A stretch of 64,000 nt of DNA from Akebia trifoliata (taxonomy: Eukaryota; Streptophyta; Magnoliopsida; Ranunculales; Lardizabalaceae). A program made the translations under genes and the position numbers. Location: positions 9,345,658 through 9,409,657 of the forward strand of contig CM030704.1 of the NCBI GenBank assembly GCA_017979445.1, written 5' to 3'. Positions within the stretch are counted from its first letter, which is position 1, and every line of letters starts with the position of its first letter. This document shows, one piece after another, positions 34,101-46,100 of the stretch. Under the pieces are notes generated by a model. The model saw nothing but the letters and a program-made list of their open reading frames with translations, ran no database searches and was not told the DNA's origin.

Positions 34101-37100
34101 AAGAAAAATGGTGGTAGTTCGATCTCGAAAGGCATGAGACAATTTGGGGAGTTGATAAATCTATTTTCTTTGATTGATCTCCCGTTGGAGGGAAAGACTT
34201 TTACACGGTCAAACAACCAAGAAGTCTTAAGACTGTCTAGGTTAGATAGGGTTTTAATCTTGGGAGAGTCGGATGACAAGTTTGGGATAGTTGGTCAATT
34301 CTTTGTGTCCAATCCAGCTTCAAACCATTGTCCCATCATTCTAGAGGCGGAGTCCATGTGAGTAGACTCGAGGCCTTTTAAATTTGAAAAATGTGGTGGT
34401 CTCATGAAGAGTTTCATCAGCGAGTGGATGAGTAGTGAGGGAAATAGCTCAATTTTGTTGAAGATCTTGGGTCTGTTTTTAGATGAAAACTCAAGGTGCT
34501 TAAACAAAAAATCAAGGCTTGAAATGTTGATATTGTTGGGAGAGTCGATGTGAAGAAAAGAGAAATATTGAAGGAAATTGATAGTTATGAAAAAAAGAAG
34601 GGTCAAGGCTCATCTTTGGAGGAAAAGGTTATCAAACGTTCGAGCAGAATTTCAAGACTTCTTGGCTAGAAGAGACAAGTTGGAAACAAAAAGCGAAGGT
34701 GAAGTGGCTTAAAAAGGGAGACAATAATACTAAGTTTTTTCATAAAACTACGAATGCTCAAAGATGATTTAATAATATTAGAAGGGTGGTCATCAATGGG
34801 GAAAGTTTTGAGGGGGAGGCGAGGATAGTGAATTTCTATAAGTATCTTAATGAGGAAAAACATGATCAATGTCCCCTCCCTGAGTTGTTGGAGTTTGATT
34901 CGATTTCCAGGGAGCATCAGATGTGGCTCGAAAGACTGTTTGAGATGGATGAAGTTAGGAGAGCTGTGGGTGATCTAAGCAGGGATAAAGCTCTTGGGCC
35001 ATCAGGTTTTTCTTTGGCCTTTTTCAAAACATGTTGGGATACAATTGGGATTGATCTTTTCAAAGTAATTAGGTCAAATTTTTTGGACTATTGGCTTAAG
35101 AATTTCTTTGTGGTTGAGTGGTAGACTTGGGTATCATTAGGTTTACTCCCTAGTTGGTCTCAAGTTTGAATCCTACCAACTATATTCCTGTGGTGGCCAC
35201 GCACTGGCTTGGACCAAGCAGGCACCAGCCATAGCCTGGGTACGAGGCGTAGGGACTAGTTAGGTTGTGTGCAAGTTGGCCTGGATACCCTTCGTTATTA
35301 TAAAAAAAAAAAAAAAAAAAAATTCCTTTGTGGTTTTGATCCCAAAAAAGATGGGGTTGAAGATTTGATGAATTTTAAATCAATAAACTTGTTTAATTCT
35401 ACCTACAAGATTATTGCGAAGGTCTTTGCGTCTAGATTAAAAGAAGTGGTCCCAATAGGGATTGGTCTGGAGCAGGGTGCTTTCATTAAGGGGAGACAAA
35501 TTTTGGATGGGGTTTTAGTTACTAATGAGTGTATTGATTCGAGAGTTAGATAGGGTGCCTCGGGCTTGGTGTGTAAGATTTATATTCATAAGGCTTATGA
35601 TCATGCAAATTGGGAATTTTTAAAGTTTTTGATGTATCGTATGAGGTTCGGAGTTAGATGGATTGGTTGGATTATCAAGTGCATAACGTCAGCCTCATTT
35701 TCAATTTTAGTTAATGGGAGTCCGACTGGCCATTTTAGTAGCTCAAGAGGTTTGAGACAGGGAGACCCATTGTTTCTACTATTGGTCGCTTTAGTGGGTG
35801 AGGCCTTGCGTAGGTTGATTAAGAGAGTAACGCCATTAAGTGATCTAGAACGTTTTTTGGTCAAAGATGGGGGTCTTCATATTACTCACCTTCAATTTGC
35901 TAATGACACTCTTGTTTTTGTGGGGTCTCGACCAATCAAGTGAGAGTCTTGAGGGGGTTATTTTGTTGCTTCGAAATGATTTTAGATCTTTAGATTTATT
36001 TCAAGAAAAGCAAGTTCTTGGATGTAAGGTTCGGTTCCACAGGTCCATAGGTGGATGATTATGTTTGGTTGTAAAGTGGAGTAATGACATTAATTGGAAG
36101 TACCTTGGAAAGGATATTGGTTACTTTTTTTTTTCCATCTCTTAGAGTGTAGAGGTAAGTTTGGAGAGGCTAGTTAGGAATTTTTTGTGGAATGACAAAA
36201 GAGGGGAAAAGGAAATATTATTTGCTTAGTTGGAAAGTGTTGTGTGCGCCTAAAAAGAATGGCGATTTAGGAATTAAGGGTTTTAGGTTATCAAATAAGG
36301 TGTTGCTTGGAAAATGGTTGTGGAGATTTGGAGGAGAGAAAGATAATTTATGGAGGAAAGTCATTAAGGCTAAATTCGGGGAGTGGATGTTAGGTTGGGA
36401 AAGTGGAGAAGTAATGGTTTTGGAGTGTGGAAAGGCATCAGAAAAGGCTACAATGATTTTCGGAAGTGGATTGTTTTTAAAGTGGGAAGTGGGGAATGCA
36501 TTCGATTTTTGGGAGACACTTGGTGCAGCGTGACAACTTTATCCTAGCAATTTCCCTTGATGTATGAGCTCTCCTCTAAAAAAGAGGAGCCCATTTCAGT
36601 TCTCGTGGATCACTTTGGGAGTGGTACCTCTTGGGATTTGGGTCTAAGAAGAGCTCTTAACGACTGAAAAATCCAGGAGCTAGTTGACCTATCTTCGATT
36701 TTGGAATTTCAGTACCTAGAGTCGACTGCTAGAGATACTTGGGAGTGGACCTGCAATAAGGAGAGAAGATTTTGGTGAGTTCTTTCTGGGCTAGTTTCCA
36801 AGTCCAAATTCCAGTTCTCTTTCTAGATAAAATTATTTGGGGTTAAAAGGTTCCTTCTAAAATCTCTTTAATTGCTTGGCTAGCCCCATATCATCTCATT
36901 TCTAGGGGTTACACTACTCCTAAATTTTGTTGCTTGTGTCGGGCAAGTGGGGAGATCAATGACAACTTGCTATTGCATTGTTCTTTTGCCTCCAAAATTT
37001 GGTCTCATTTTCTTAGTTTGTTCTATGTGGATTGGGTTTTCCCTACTTCCTTGAAATCACTTTTTTGGAGTTGGGGCCTTAAGGTTTTCACTAGTAGGAA

Positions 37101-40100
37101 AAGAGTGATCTAGGCTTTGCTTCCTTATACTATTTGCTGAAGCATCTGGAAGGAAAGAAATGGGAGAATTTTCTTGGAAGAGGAGCGTTCTATTCATGAG
37201 CAAAATTTGAGGGTTTTAGGCTACTTGTATTTTTGGTGTAAGTTAGTTGTAGGTTTTAAATGGGTTTTCTTTGAGTACTTTGTCTTTAAGTGGGACTCCT
37301 TGTGCTCTTTGCAAGTTTTTTTTTTTGGGTTCCCTTTGTACTTGCAACTGGTCATCTCGACCTCCGTCTTTATTAATATATTTTTCTTTTACCTATCAAA
37401 AAGACTCTTACAATTTGAGTTTGTGAGTTGTAGTAAGAGTTATTGCACCTTTACACCTAATATTGAATCATTCTTTGGCCATCTGTTATGGTTTCAGCAT
37501 GTATTGGCCTGTATCTTTTGTTTTGCATTGTTGCTTTTGTTTTCCTTCTAGTTGTTGTGGTTGCCACAGCATTAAACATAAAGACTAGCAGCCATTTTGA
37601 AATGCATATACATGGGAAAGGATTGCTGGCCAACAAAAAAACACCCACTCTTTTTGTCCTACATGGGTTAGAAGTTTCAGAATTTTTGGTGAGCATGATC
37701 TCCTCACCATAGAGATCATCCTTACCAAAAATCAGCCTATTCTGAAACTTCTAACCTCATCTAAAGGGGTTTACAAAAAAATGGACGGTCCACAATCTTC
37801 AACTTGTAAACTGGTATTAGATGTTTCGGAATGGGCTGATTTTTTCAGAGGATGATCTACCCACCATAGAGATCATCCTCACCAAAAATCAGCCCATTCA
37901 GAAACTTCTAACCCATATATGACAAGAAGCGTGGGTTTTTTAGTGGTTTGTTGATCTTGGTCATATCTATATATATATAATTTTTTTAATTTTTTAATTT
38001 TTTTTCAATTTTTTCTAGGAGACTTGGGTACTCCATAGTTCATGTCAAAAAAGTCATTTGCTCAAACAACAATGGGTTTTTTAATACAATACTTATTTAT
38101 TTCTAGTTAGTTTTACATTTACTAGTAAATCTTACAATTATATAGACTTTTTTTTTTGACAAGTGCATTTGTATTGGGAAGTGGCAAAGTGTATGTTGAA
38201 TGCATATTGATACAAGATAGTTCTTCAACACCTGTCCTTCATTACATATGAAATCAAGGATTTCAATGGCTTAGAGGCATAATCATGTCGGTGATATTTA
38301 AATTTTCATCCTTAGAAATATAAATAATTGATGGTGGGGCCTCTATACTGCTATACACTAATCTACTTTGCTTTTATTGTTCATTTGCATGGTACATATC
38401 TTGCTTTGGACTGCAACCATTCTGTCAGTAGGACACATCTATGTTTTGATTTTGCAATTTTTTGTTTTGATAACTGAAATTTTATTAAAAGAGGACAAGG
38501 CACCCTCAAGGCAAGAGACAAACTTACAATCTCCCACTACAAACATTAACCCACGTAAAAGGAAAATCTTCATAAAACAATCCTCTAAAATCCTTAAACC
38601 GCTTACACCAAACAAACAATGCTAAAAATTAATTCATACATCGAACTTTCTTTCCCATAGAACGTGCGCCCATTCCTCTCTTTCCACAAGCCCCAACAAA
38701 TTGCAGAAGGCAAGAGATTCCACAAAATCTTCAACTTGTCAAAAAAGGTGATGGATTTCCAACCAAACAATAGGGAGGTAACCAAATGTGGATGACACCA
38801 AGAAACATTAAAAAGAGAAAGAAAATAAGCACACACACTATGAGCCACCTCACAATGAATAAGAAGATGATCCACAGACTCCCCACAAATGTTACATAAA
38901 CTATAGAAGTCCATCAGGAGAAGACCCTTTCATCTAAGGAGGCCACTCGTAGGAAATTCATTCAAAGCCGCCAACCAAATGAAAAAAGAAATTTTGGTAG
39001 GCAAGTTTGGGCTTATGATCGTGAAAAGTTGAGCTTAATGGTTGGTAGATAATGACCACTTTTTTTGTAATCATCTCCAGCATCATTAGTGATACATCTT
39101 TAAATACTGATACTTGTTCCATACATGCATGGCTACTTCCTAAGCTTTGGTGTTATGTTGCTGTTTGTTTGTTTGTTTTTTTTTTGGCCTTGGGCAGGTT
39201 CAAGAAAAGAAGGTGAAGAAAATTTGTGACATGAATGTGGACCCCTCGAAAACTGTGGGAAATGGTAGTGTTGTTGGTACAAGTATATCAACTAGCCCAA
39301 AACCACATCTTGTTAATGGTGCATGTCCAGAGAGGTCGTACAATTATGTGAGCAATGACTTTTCATTCCCTCCAGGAGGCATTCCGTCACTACATTTACC
39401 CATGGTAGTTGTACTCAACCTAGCCTAATGGTTTTCTGGCAGAACTGTTGTTTTCAATTGATGGTGTAACAATTCCAGCATTCATGAGGAATCAATTATG
39501 CAACTTTTCATATAGGGCAAATTACACTTTCACCCCCTATGGTTTGGCATAATTCTATGTTTGACAAATGCACTTACCCTCCCTATAGTTATCTAATGGG
39601 TTCACTTACCCCACTTCCATCTACTTGCCATCAACTAAACAGTTAAAAATCGTTTTTTTTTTTTTTTTTTAAACTTTTTATAAGACCATTTTACCGTTTT
39701 TAAATTGTTATTCTTTATATAAATAAAAATATCCCTGTGAAAATGGGTTTCCTAGTAAATGCTTAGACAGGGACATTTTTATAGTTTCAAAATTTATTTA
39801 TTTTTAAATTAAAAAAATAAAATGAGAGGGTAAAATAGTAAAATAGTGATTCAAATTACTACCATGTGTGAAAGGGGAGGTAAGTGCCATTAATTATTCT
39901 AAACTACAGGGGATCAAAGTGTAATTTACCCTTCATTTACGCTAGTGGATCTAACCTAGCAGTGATTATACTATTCTTATAGTTCTATTTTGATCATTGT
40001 CCACATTAATAAGGTTCATTCAAGCATTCAGGAGGAACTGTTAATTTACTTCATTATTGTGCCATTATGCGTATACTTCTGTGAACAAATGAAATATCTT

Positions 40101-43100
40101 CTTGTGGTATGATGAGTGGAACTTTTCAGCAGCACTAACACTTGCAGCATTTGTGTTATCTAGGTAGCCAGCCATGAGACAAGCCTTGCGGCTAGATGTC
40201 GCAGAATATATGCTCATGCTCACGATTATCACATCAATTCAATTTCAAATAACAGGTGCATCCAAGTCTCTTAATAAGACATATATATTAAATTTCATGA
40301 TTGTATTTAACTTGTAAAATATACTTGGAGTGAGAAGCCCTAGGTCAAGGGTAGAGAAGATGGAGAAAGAAAAAGAGAAGAAGATGGGAGAGAGAGAGAG
40401 ACTAACATAGCTTTGAGGCTAGGGTTTGACCTCCCCTCCTTACATATTTAAAACACTTAAAAGTATATGAGGCCCACATACATAATATAAAGTGTGTGTC
40501 ACGCCCCAAAAACTCAACCCGAATCCTCATGATTCCCAAGTTGAATCCCGAGGCATGATATAAAACCCATATCATGATAATCAATTCATAAACGTAAACG
40601 GCAAATAATATAACTATATGTCATACCTGATCATTGCTCAACAGAACAGACACGTATCCTCAAACATCAGAAACACTTGTCATATATACATAAAACAGTA
40701 ATGACATACTATAGTGTTCATAATTACATAACCAAAAACGATAGCTAAAGACTTAAACCTAACTCTAGTTTAAGACTTATAACTAGTAATACCCATGCTC
40801 CACTCCTGGAAGCTTGGACTGATCATCTATACGGCCCTGGCACTGAGCCTCCTCGGAAGGATCACCTAAACCAGGTGCGCCTGAAATTTGATGTCGTAGG
40901 GGTGAGTAACAGGGGAGTTACCCAATAGGGGAATCTTACAATTCTAAATAACAGCATCCTATATGCAGTTTAAACATTCTAAGAATTCATAAATCATGCA
41001 TATTTAATATTCAACACAATTAAAAATAATTGAACTCCGATGTCATAAAACTTAGTAGGAAATTAAAACAAAAAATCTGAAGAAAACAATTGTTCATAAT
41101 ATAACATCAAATAATAGAGTACTATAATAGAGAGTTGAGGGTCACGACTGATGTGAACATCTCAGTCAAAATACGATTATTCCAATACTTCACCAGTGTG
41201 GAACCCCACCGTTAGTTCCTGATTCTATGGCCAGCCTCTGCCACAATTTGGGTAACTGTTTTCCGGCTCAGGTTGGCCGTTGACCAAGGCCTTAAGAAAC
41301 GGGCCAAATCAAGTAGGTCATTCTTTCTTGACTACTCTAGACTATTAATGATCATTAACTAGCCATCTTCATCTATGCCAATCTGGCGTGCATGTGATCC
41401 TCGATATTCTCTATCAATCATACAACTATCTACATCTTGTTCTCTATTAAAGATAGAAAAGAAACTCCCGGATTCCTGTTGTGATGTTGTGTTCTTATGC
41501 ATCCCATAATACATAAGAACTCAAACAACGCAACTGTTATCCTAGAATAACACGTCATTCCGGAAATATCACAACATGTTATTCTTTATAGGTTTTCACA
41601 ATCTCTTTAATAAATCACTAAAATACTACATATAAGTATTTATTTTCTTTTCAAAACGTAATGAAAAATAAAACATACACGTGTTTTAAATATCCAGTCC
41701 ACTCTTAAATGTACAGTCTTATCTCTCTTTTCTTTCTTTCTTTCGTGTCTTACACGACCCTTAGTCGAAGCATTTCACTCATTCGTGTCTTACACAGTCT
41801 ATGACTGAAGCATCACTTCATATTTTCTCTCCTTTTCGTGTCTTATACGGCATACGCCGAAGCATCTCACTAACTGGATATTTTAAAAGCACGACATTCA
41901 ATTGAGAACTCGTTCTCATATTTATTTTAATAAATTACTTTTCTACCCAACTTTTAATTAGAAACATTTCTTGGAAATCCATCACTAAAATGATTAAAGT
42001 AAACTGTCCACCAGTTTAACTTATTCAAAAATCATGTATGTTTATAAAAATGTGAACAAAATATGTATTGTGTAAAAAAAAAACAGCAACTTATATAGTT
42101 GCTGTATTTTCTTTTTGACAAGTACAAAATACGTATAAATACGTATTAAGTACTTATAAAACGTATAAATTAACAAATATTTTTAAGCATGAAACTAAAG
42201 TAAACATAGTAATATATTATATAAAAACAGCAACTTTTAAAGCTGTTGTATTTTATTTTCAATACGTATAAATACGTATAACGTACGTATAAACACGTAT
42301 AACGTACGTATAAAGCAACCATTTTTTTTTTATATTCTATCCAACAATCATGGTGTCAATTTAATACAAAAATAGCAACTTTCATAGTTGCTGTATTTTG
42401 TTTTTAGTATATATAATTACGTATAAACATGTATAAATCAATTACTAACATGTAATAATTCATTTTAAACAAAATACCATATACCAGCATGCTTTAAAAT
42501 CATAAAAACAATAATATAAATATGTATAAATAATATGCATATTGTTAAAAATTTACAAAACAATTTTAACTTTAAAATTTCTAATCAAAATTATTTTTAA
42601 AACAACACAAATCCAATTTTTACAACTAGAAAATCAGCAATATACATATATATATACATACATATATTTTACTAAAACCATTATAAATAGTTGTAAGGGC
42701 CTACTTTATTTGTTTTCCTTTCCTTCTTTTCTTTCTCTTCTTTCTTTCTTTCTCTTCCTTCTTTTCTTCTTACTTTTCTTTCTTGTCTTTGTGTAAAGAA
42801 AATGAAACAACAATTAAAAAATCAGCTAATATCTCTATTTGATATTTTTTTAAAAAATATCTAGATATTTTAAATATCTAGATATTACAAAATTCTAATT
42901 CTTTTAGAATTTCTTACAATATCTTAGTTAATTTGACTTAGTCAAAGTTGTTTGACTAGTCAACAATAATTGACTTGACTTGACTTGAGTCAATCATAGT
43001 TGACTTGACTTGAGTCAACCTTAGTTGACTTAGTCAACATTTTTTTTTTTTTTTTCTAAACACTACAGTGTGGGCCCCACTATTACATAAACAGCCCACA

Positions 43101-46100
43101 TGACTAGCAGACCAAATAGGACTGACATACAAGAACTCTAACACTCCCCCTCAAGCTGGAGCAATACATATCAAAGATGCCCAGCTTGGATCATAAATAA
43201 GAAAAGGATGCCCAAGATAAGGGTTTAGTCAGGATGTCGGCAAGCTGATCATCGGATTTCATATAAGGTGTGATAATTTGTTTGCACATGAGTAGATCCC
43301 AAACAAAGTGACAATCCACTTCAATATGCTTCGTATGCTCATGGATTACTCGCAATGAAAATAGTTGCCTGATTATCACAATACATTTGCATCGGTAACG
43401 GAACCTCAACACCCATGTCTCGAAGAAGAGAACCAACCCATAACATCTTAGATGCAGTGTGCGTCATCGCATGATATTCAAGTTCAGCACTAAAACAAGC
43501 CACTACATTTTGTTTCTTGCTACACCAAGTAACAAGATTGCCTCCAATAAATGTACAATAACCAGATGTAGACCGTCTATCAATACGGCTATCCATCCAA
43601 TCAAACATCAAAAAAGCTAGAAATAGATAGTGACGATGTAAGACGATACAAGAGACCTTTTTTAGGGGCACCCTTCAGATAGCACAAAATACGATATACA
43701 ACTTCCCAATGAGGTTGTCGAGGTGCATGCATAAATTGACTACCAACTCCCACAACATAAGTAATGTCTGGGCGATTGATCATGAGATAGATAAGCTTAC
43801 CAACCAACCGCCTGCATCTTCCAGTGTCCTAAAAAATTATCCCCTGTTCGGCATCAAGCTTGACAAAAGAATCCATAGGTGTGTCAACTGGACGAGAACC
43901 CAAATTCCCCGTTTCATATAATAAATCTAACACACTTTCGTTGGTAATGAGTAAGTCCTTCCTTGGAGCGAGTTACCTCGATTTAAAGAAACTAACGAAG
44001 AAGGCCTAAGTCTTTAGTGTGAAAACGAGTTCCCAAGTGAGCCTTCAATTGCACAATGCCAGCTGAGTTACTCCTTGTAATAATGATATCATCTACATAC
44101 ACAATCAGAATGATAGTACCAGAAGTAGAATGACAAGTGAACTCTATCCTACACATTGGGATCTGCAACATGAACTCTCTTTTTTCATTCAACTCTATCG
44201 TCGGCCTTATTTTCATTCAATGCATGTGTCTTCATATCTTTTCTCAGAACCCTTCCACCCATATCATTTTAGATTTTCCTCTCACCTTTTTAGAGCCGCC
44301 TTCAATTTGCACCAAAGCACTCTTTACTGGTGCTTTTGTTGGTTTGCTTCTCCATTCAATAGTGATTTATTTATTAATATCTTGGTCCCTTCTCCTGGAA
44401 AGTAGTAGTTATTTTTATAGTGTCCAGTCTTTTATATTAGCAAGCATGCCATTTTAACATTCTTTTGAAGTAATTACCAATTCAATATTTCTTTGTGGTA
44501 TTGGTGTTATCTATATCTGATATGTGTAGTAAAAGGGAGAAGGCTTTTAGGAAAAAAAAGTAGGGTTGGTATTGAGGTTGCTGTGATGGATTTGGAGCTT
44601 GTTGTGATGATCTAATGTTAGTGTATAAGCCATTTCTTGACATAAACTTTTTCTCTGGTTTAGCTAGCTATTTGATTGGTTGCATCACTTGTACAATTTT
44701 AAACTTTGTGAGCCTAAAGAATTGAAAATGCTAGTGGATACAGACGGTTGCCTTCATTTATGAATGATTTAGATGGTCTCCGAATGTCTCAGTTGAGACC
44801 ATTTTATTTTTTCTCCTGATTGAAACATTGCATCCAAAACTAGATTTTAAATCTTACTGGAGGAGTTATTGTATGGTGTTAATGACTGGGAAGAGGAATT
44901 TATTTAATTATTTATTGATAAATAAAGAAGATTTTATTAAAGATGAAAAAGGGGAGGTCAAAATGACCAACCTAGATACATGGAGCACACAGAGCTACAA
45001 CTCAGAAATATTACAAACCCTTTCCCATGGATTCAGAAGTCCTCAAAGAAAACACCTTTGAACTCTTTAAAGGTTTTACACCAAAAAGTAGGAGCCCAAG
45101 AATCAATAAGAGCATCTTTTGGCTGTATTGCACTTTTCCTTCCAAAACTCGTGCATTCCTTTCCTTCCAAATACCCCAAGTAATCGCAAACAGGGTTAGG
45201 CTCCAAATTAATCTCTATGAATCACGGAAACTTGATCCCAATTGCACCTGAAGACTTCTTTGAAAGTAGCCGATACACAATACACCACCCCAAACAAAGC
45301 CATAAAATGGTCCCATACCTCTTTTGCCCCAACACAATGCACAAGCAAGTGGTTCACCGATTCCTCCTCAGCCATACACATGCAATAACAATTCGAACCA
45401 CAAAAGCCCCTTCTTCTCAACTTATCAAGGTAAGAATCCTTTCTCGGATCGCTGTACAAACAAAGAAAACCACCTTAGACCGAACCTTGGGACCAGACCC
45501 CACACTGCGACTTAAGGGAAGGAAGGATTAAATCATAAGGGAAGAGGAATTAGATACTTACCTTACTAATTGTCCGTTTTCCATATCCATATTTCCTCTC
45601 GAAGAAGATCATCAGTTGTGGTTTGTTTTCAATCATGTTCTTTGTCAATCCTTTTATTCTGTCTCATCGTCTGAATTTCTGAATTTCTGAATTTTGCTGT
45701 TTGGGCCCCTCGTGTTTCATCCTAGGTGTAAATTTTTATTTGTGTGGCGGCTTTAGTTAGGATTTGTTAAGGATCATATTATTATTGCTCGGGGTATTAG
45801 TTTTGGTCTCTTTTCAATGGCGAGTCAACTAATCATCTTTTGATCCACTATAGTTTAGTCCCATTTCATTTCTCTTTTTAATATTCGATGGGTCTTTCCG
45901 AGCTCCATTCTATATATTTTTCCAAAGTTGGCTGTTAGTAGCTAGCTATTGTGGATAGGAAAATGACTCTTTGATCTTTGTCAACTTTTACTATTTGTCG
46001 GGGCTTGTGGAATAGGTGAAATAGGCAGTTTTTTGTGAAAGCATGCTCATATGAGGTTATAATCAATATTCTTGGGTACATGTTCTTTTGGCATAAGCAA

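Larger units (their letters stand above)
25597..39197 (+). other. B55 intron 4 (13.6 kb), filled with nested transposons
   Basis: Contents in order: hAT element 25771-26425; Copia remnant (minus) about 26440-29270 holding a hAT element and a solo LTR; LINE (minus) about 29270-31430; LINE (+) 31444-33890 holding a solo LTR; LINE (+) 33905-37400 holding a SINE; twin hairpins 37667-37912; LINE tail (minus) about 38455-39010. The splice sites (GTAGAA...TTGGGCAG) and the reading frame on either side are intact. Confidence 0.9.
40300..43143 (-). repeat. Copia 3' LTR, minus strand, split by a solo LTR
   Basis: Read on the minus strand it starts TGTTAGAGTTCTTGTATG at 43143, directly after the purine tract 'gcttgagggggag'. 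It is cut after GTGGGGCCCACAC by the insertion and resumes at about 40496 with 'ttatattatgtatgtgggcc'. It goes on through '(ga)n' and 'ctagggcttctcactcc'. Its far end near 40260-40300 is not sharply defined and lies close to the exon 6 donor. Confidence 0.65.

Noticed and set aside
35125..35200. Calling the box A/box B region a tRNA gene
   Set aside because: It lacks a full cloverleaf, has a poly-A end and a 15-bp target duplication, so it is a SINE.
37174..37551. 125-codon + strand ORF with many hydrophobic residues as a membrane protein gene
   Set aside because: The start is the C-terminal part of a LINE zinc-finger region and the rest is T-rich LINE 3' end and intron sequence.
37667..37912. 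Calling the twin hairpins microRNA genes
   Set aside because: Structure alone does not prove processing. They look like parts of a transposon, and no target or small-RNA data can be seen here.
42542..42796. 84-codon ORF ending in a run of Phe, Leu and Ser
   Set aside because: It is the translation of a CT-rich low-complexity run in the solo LTR.
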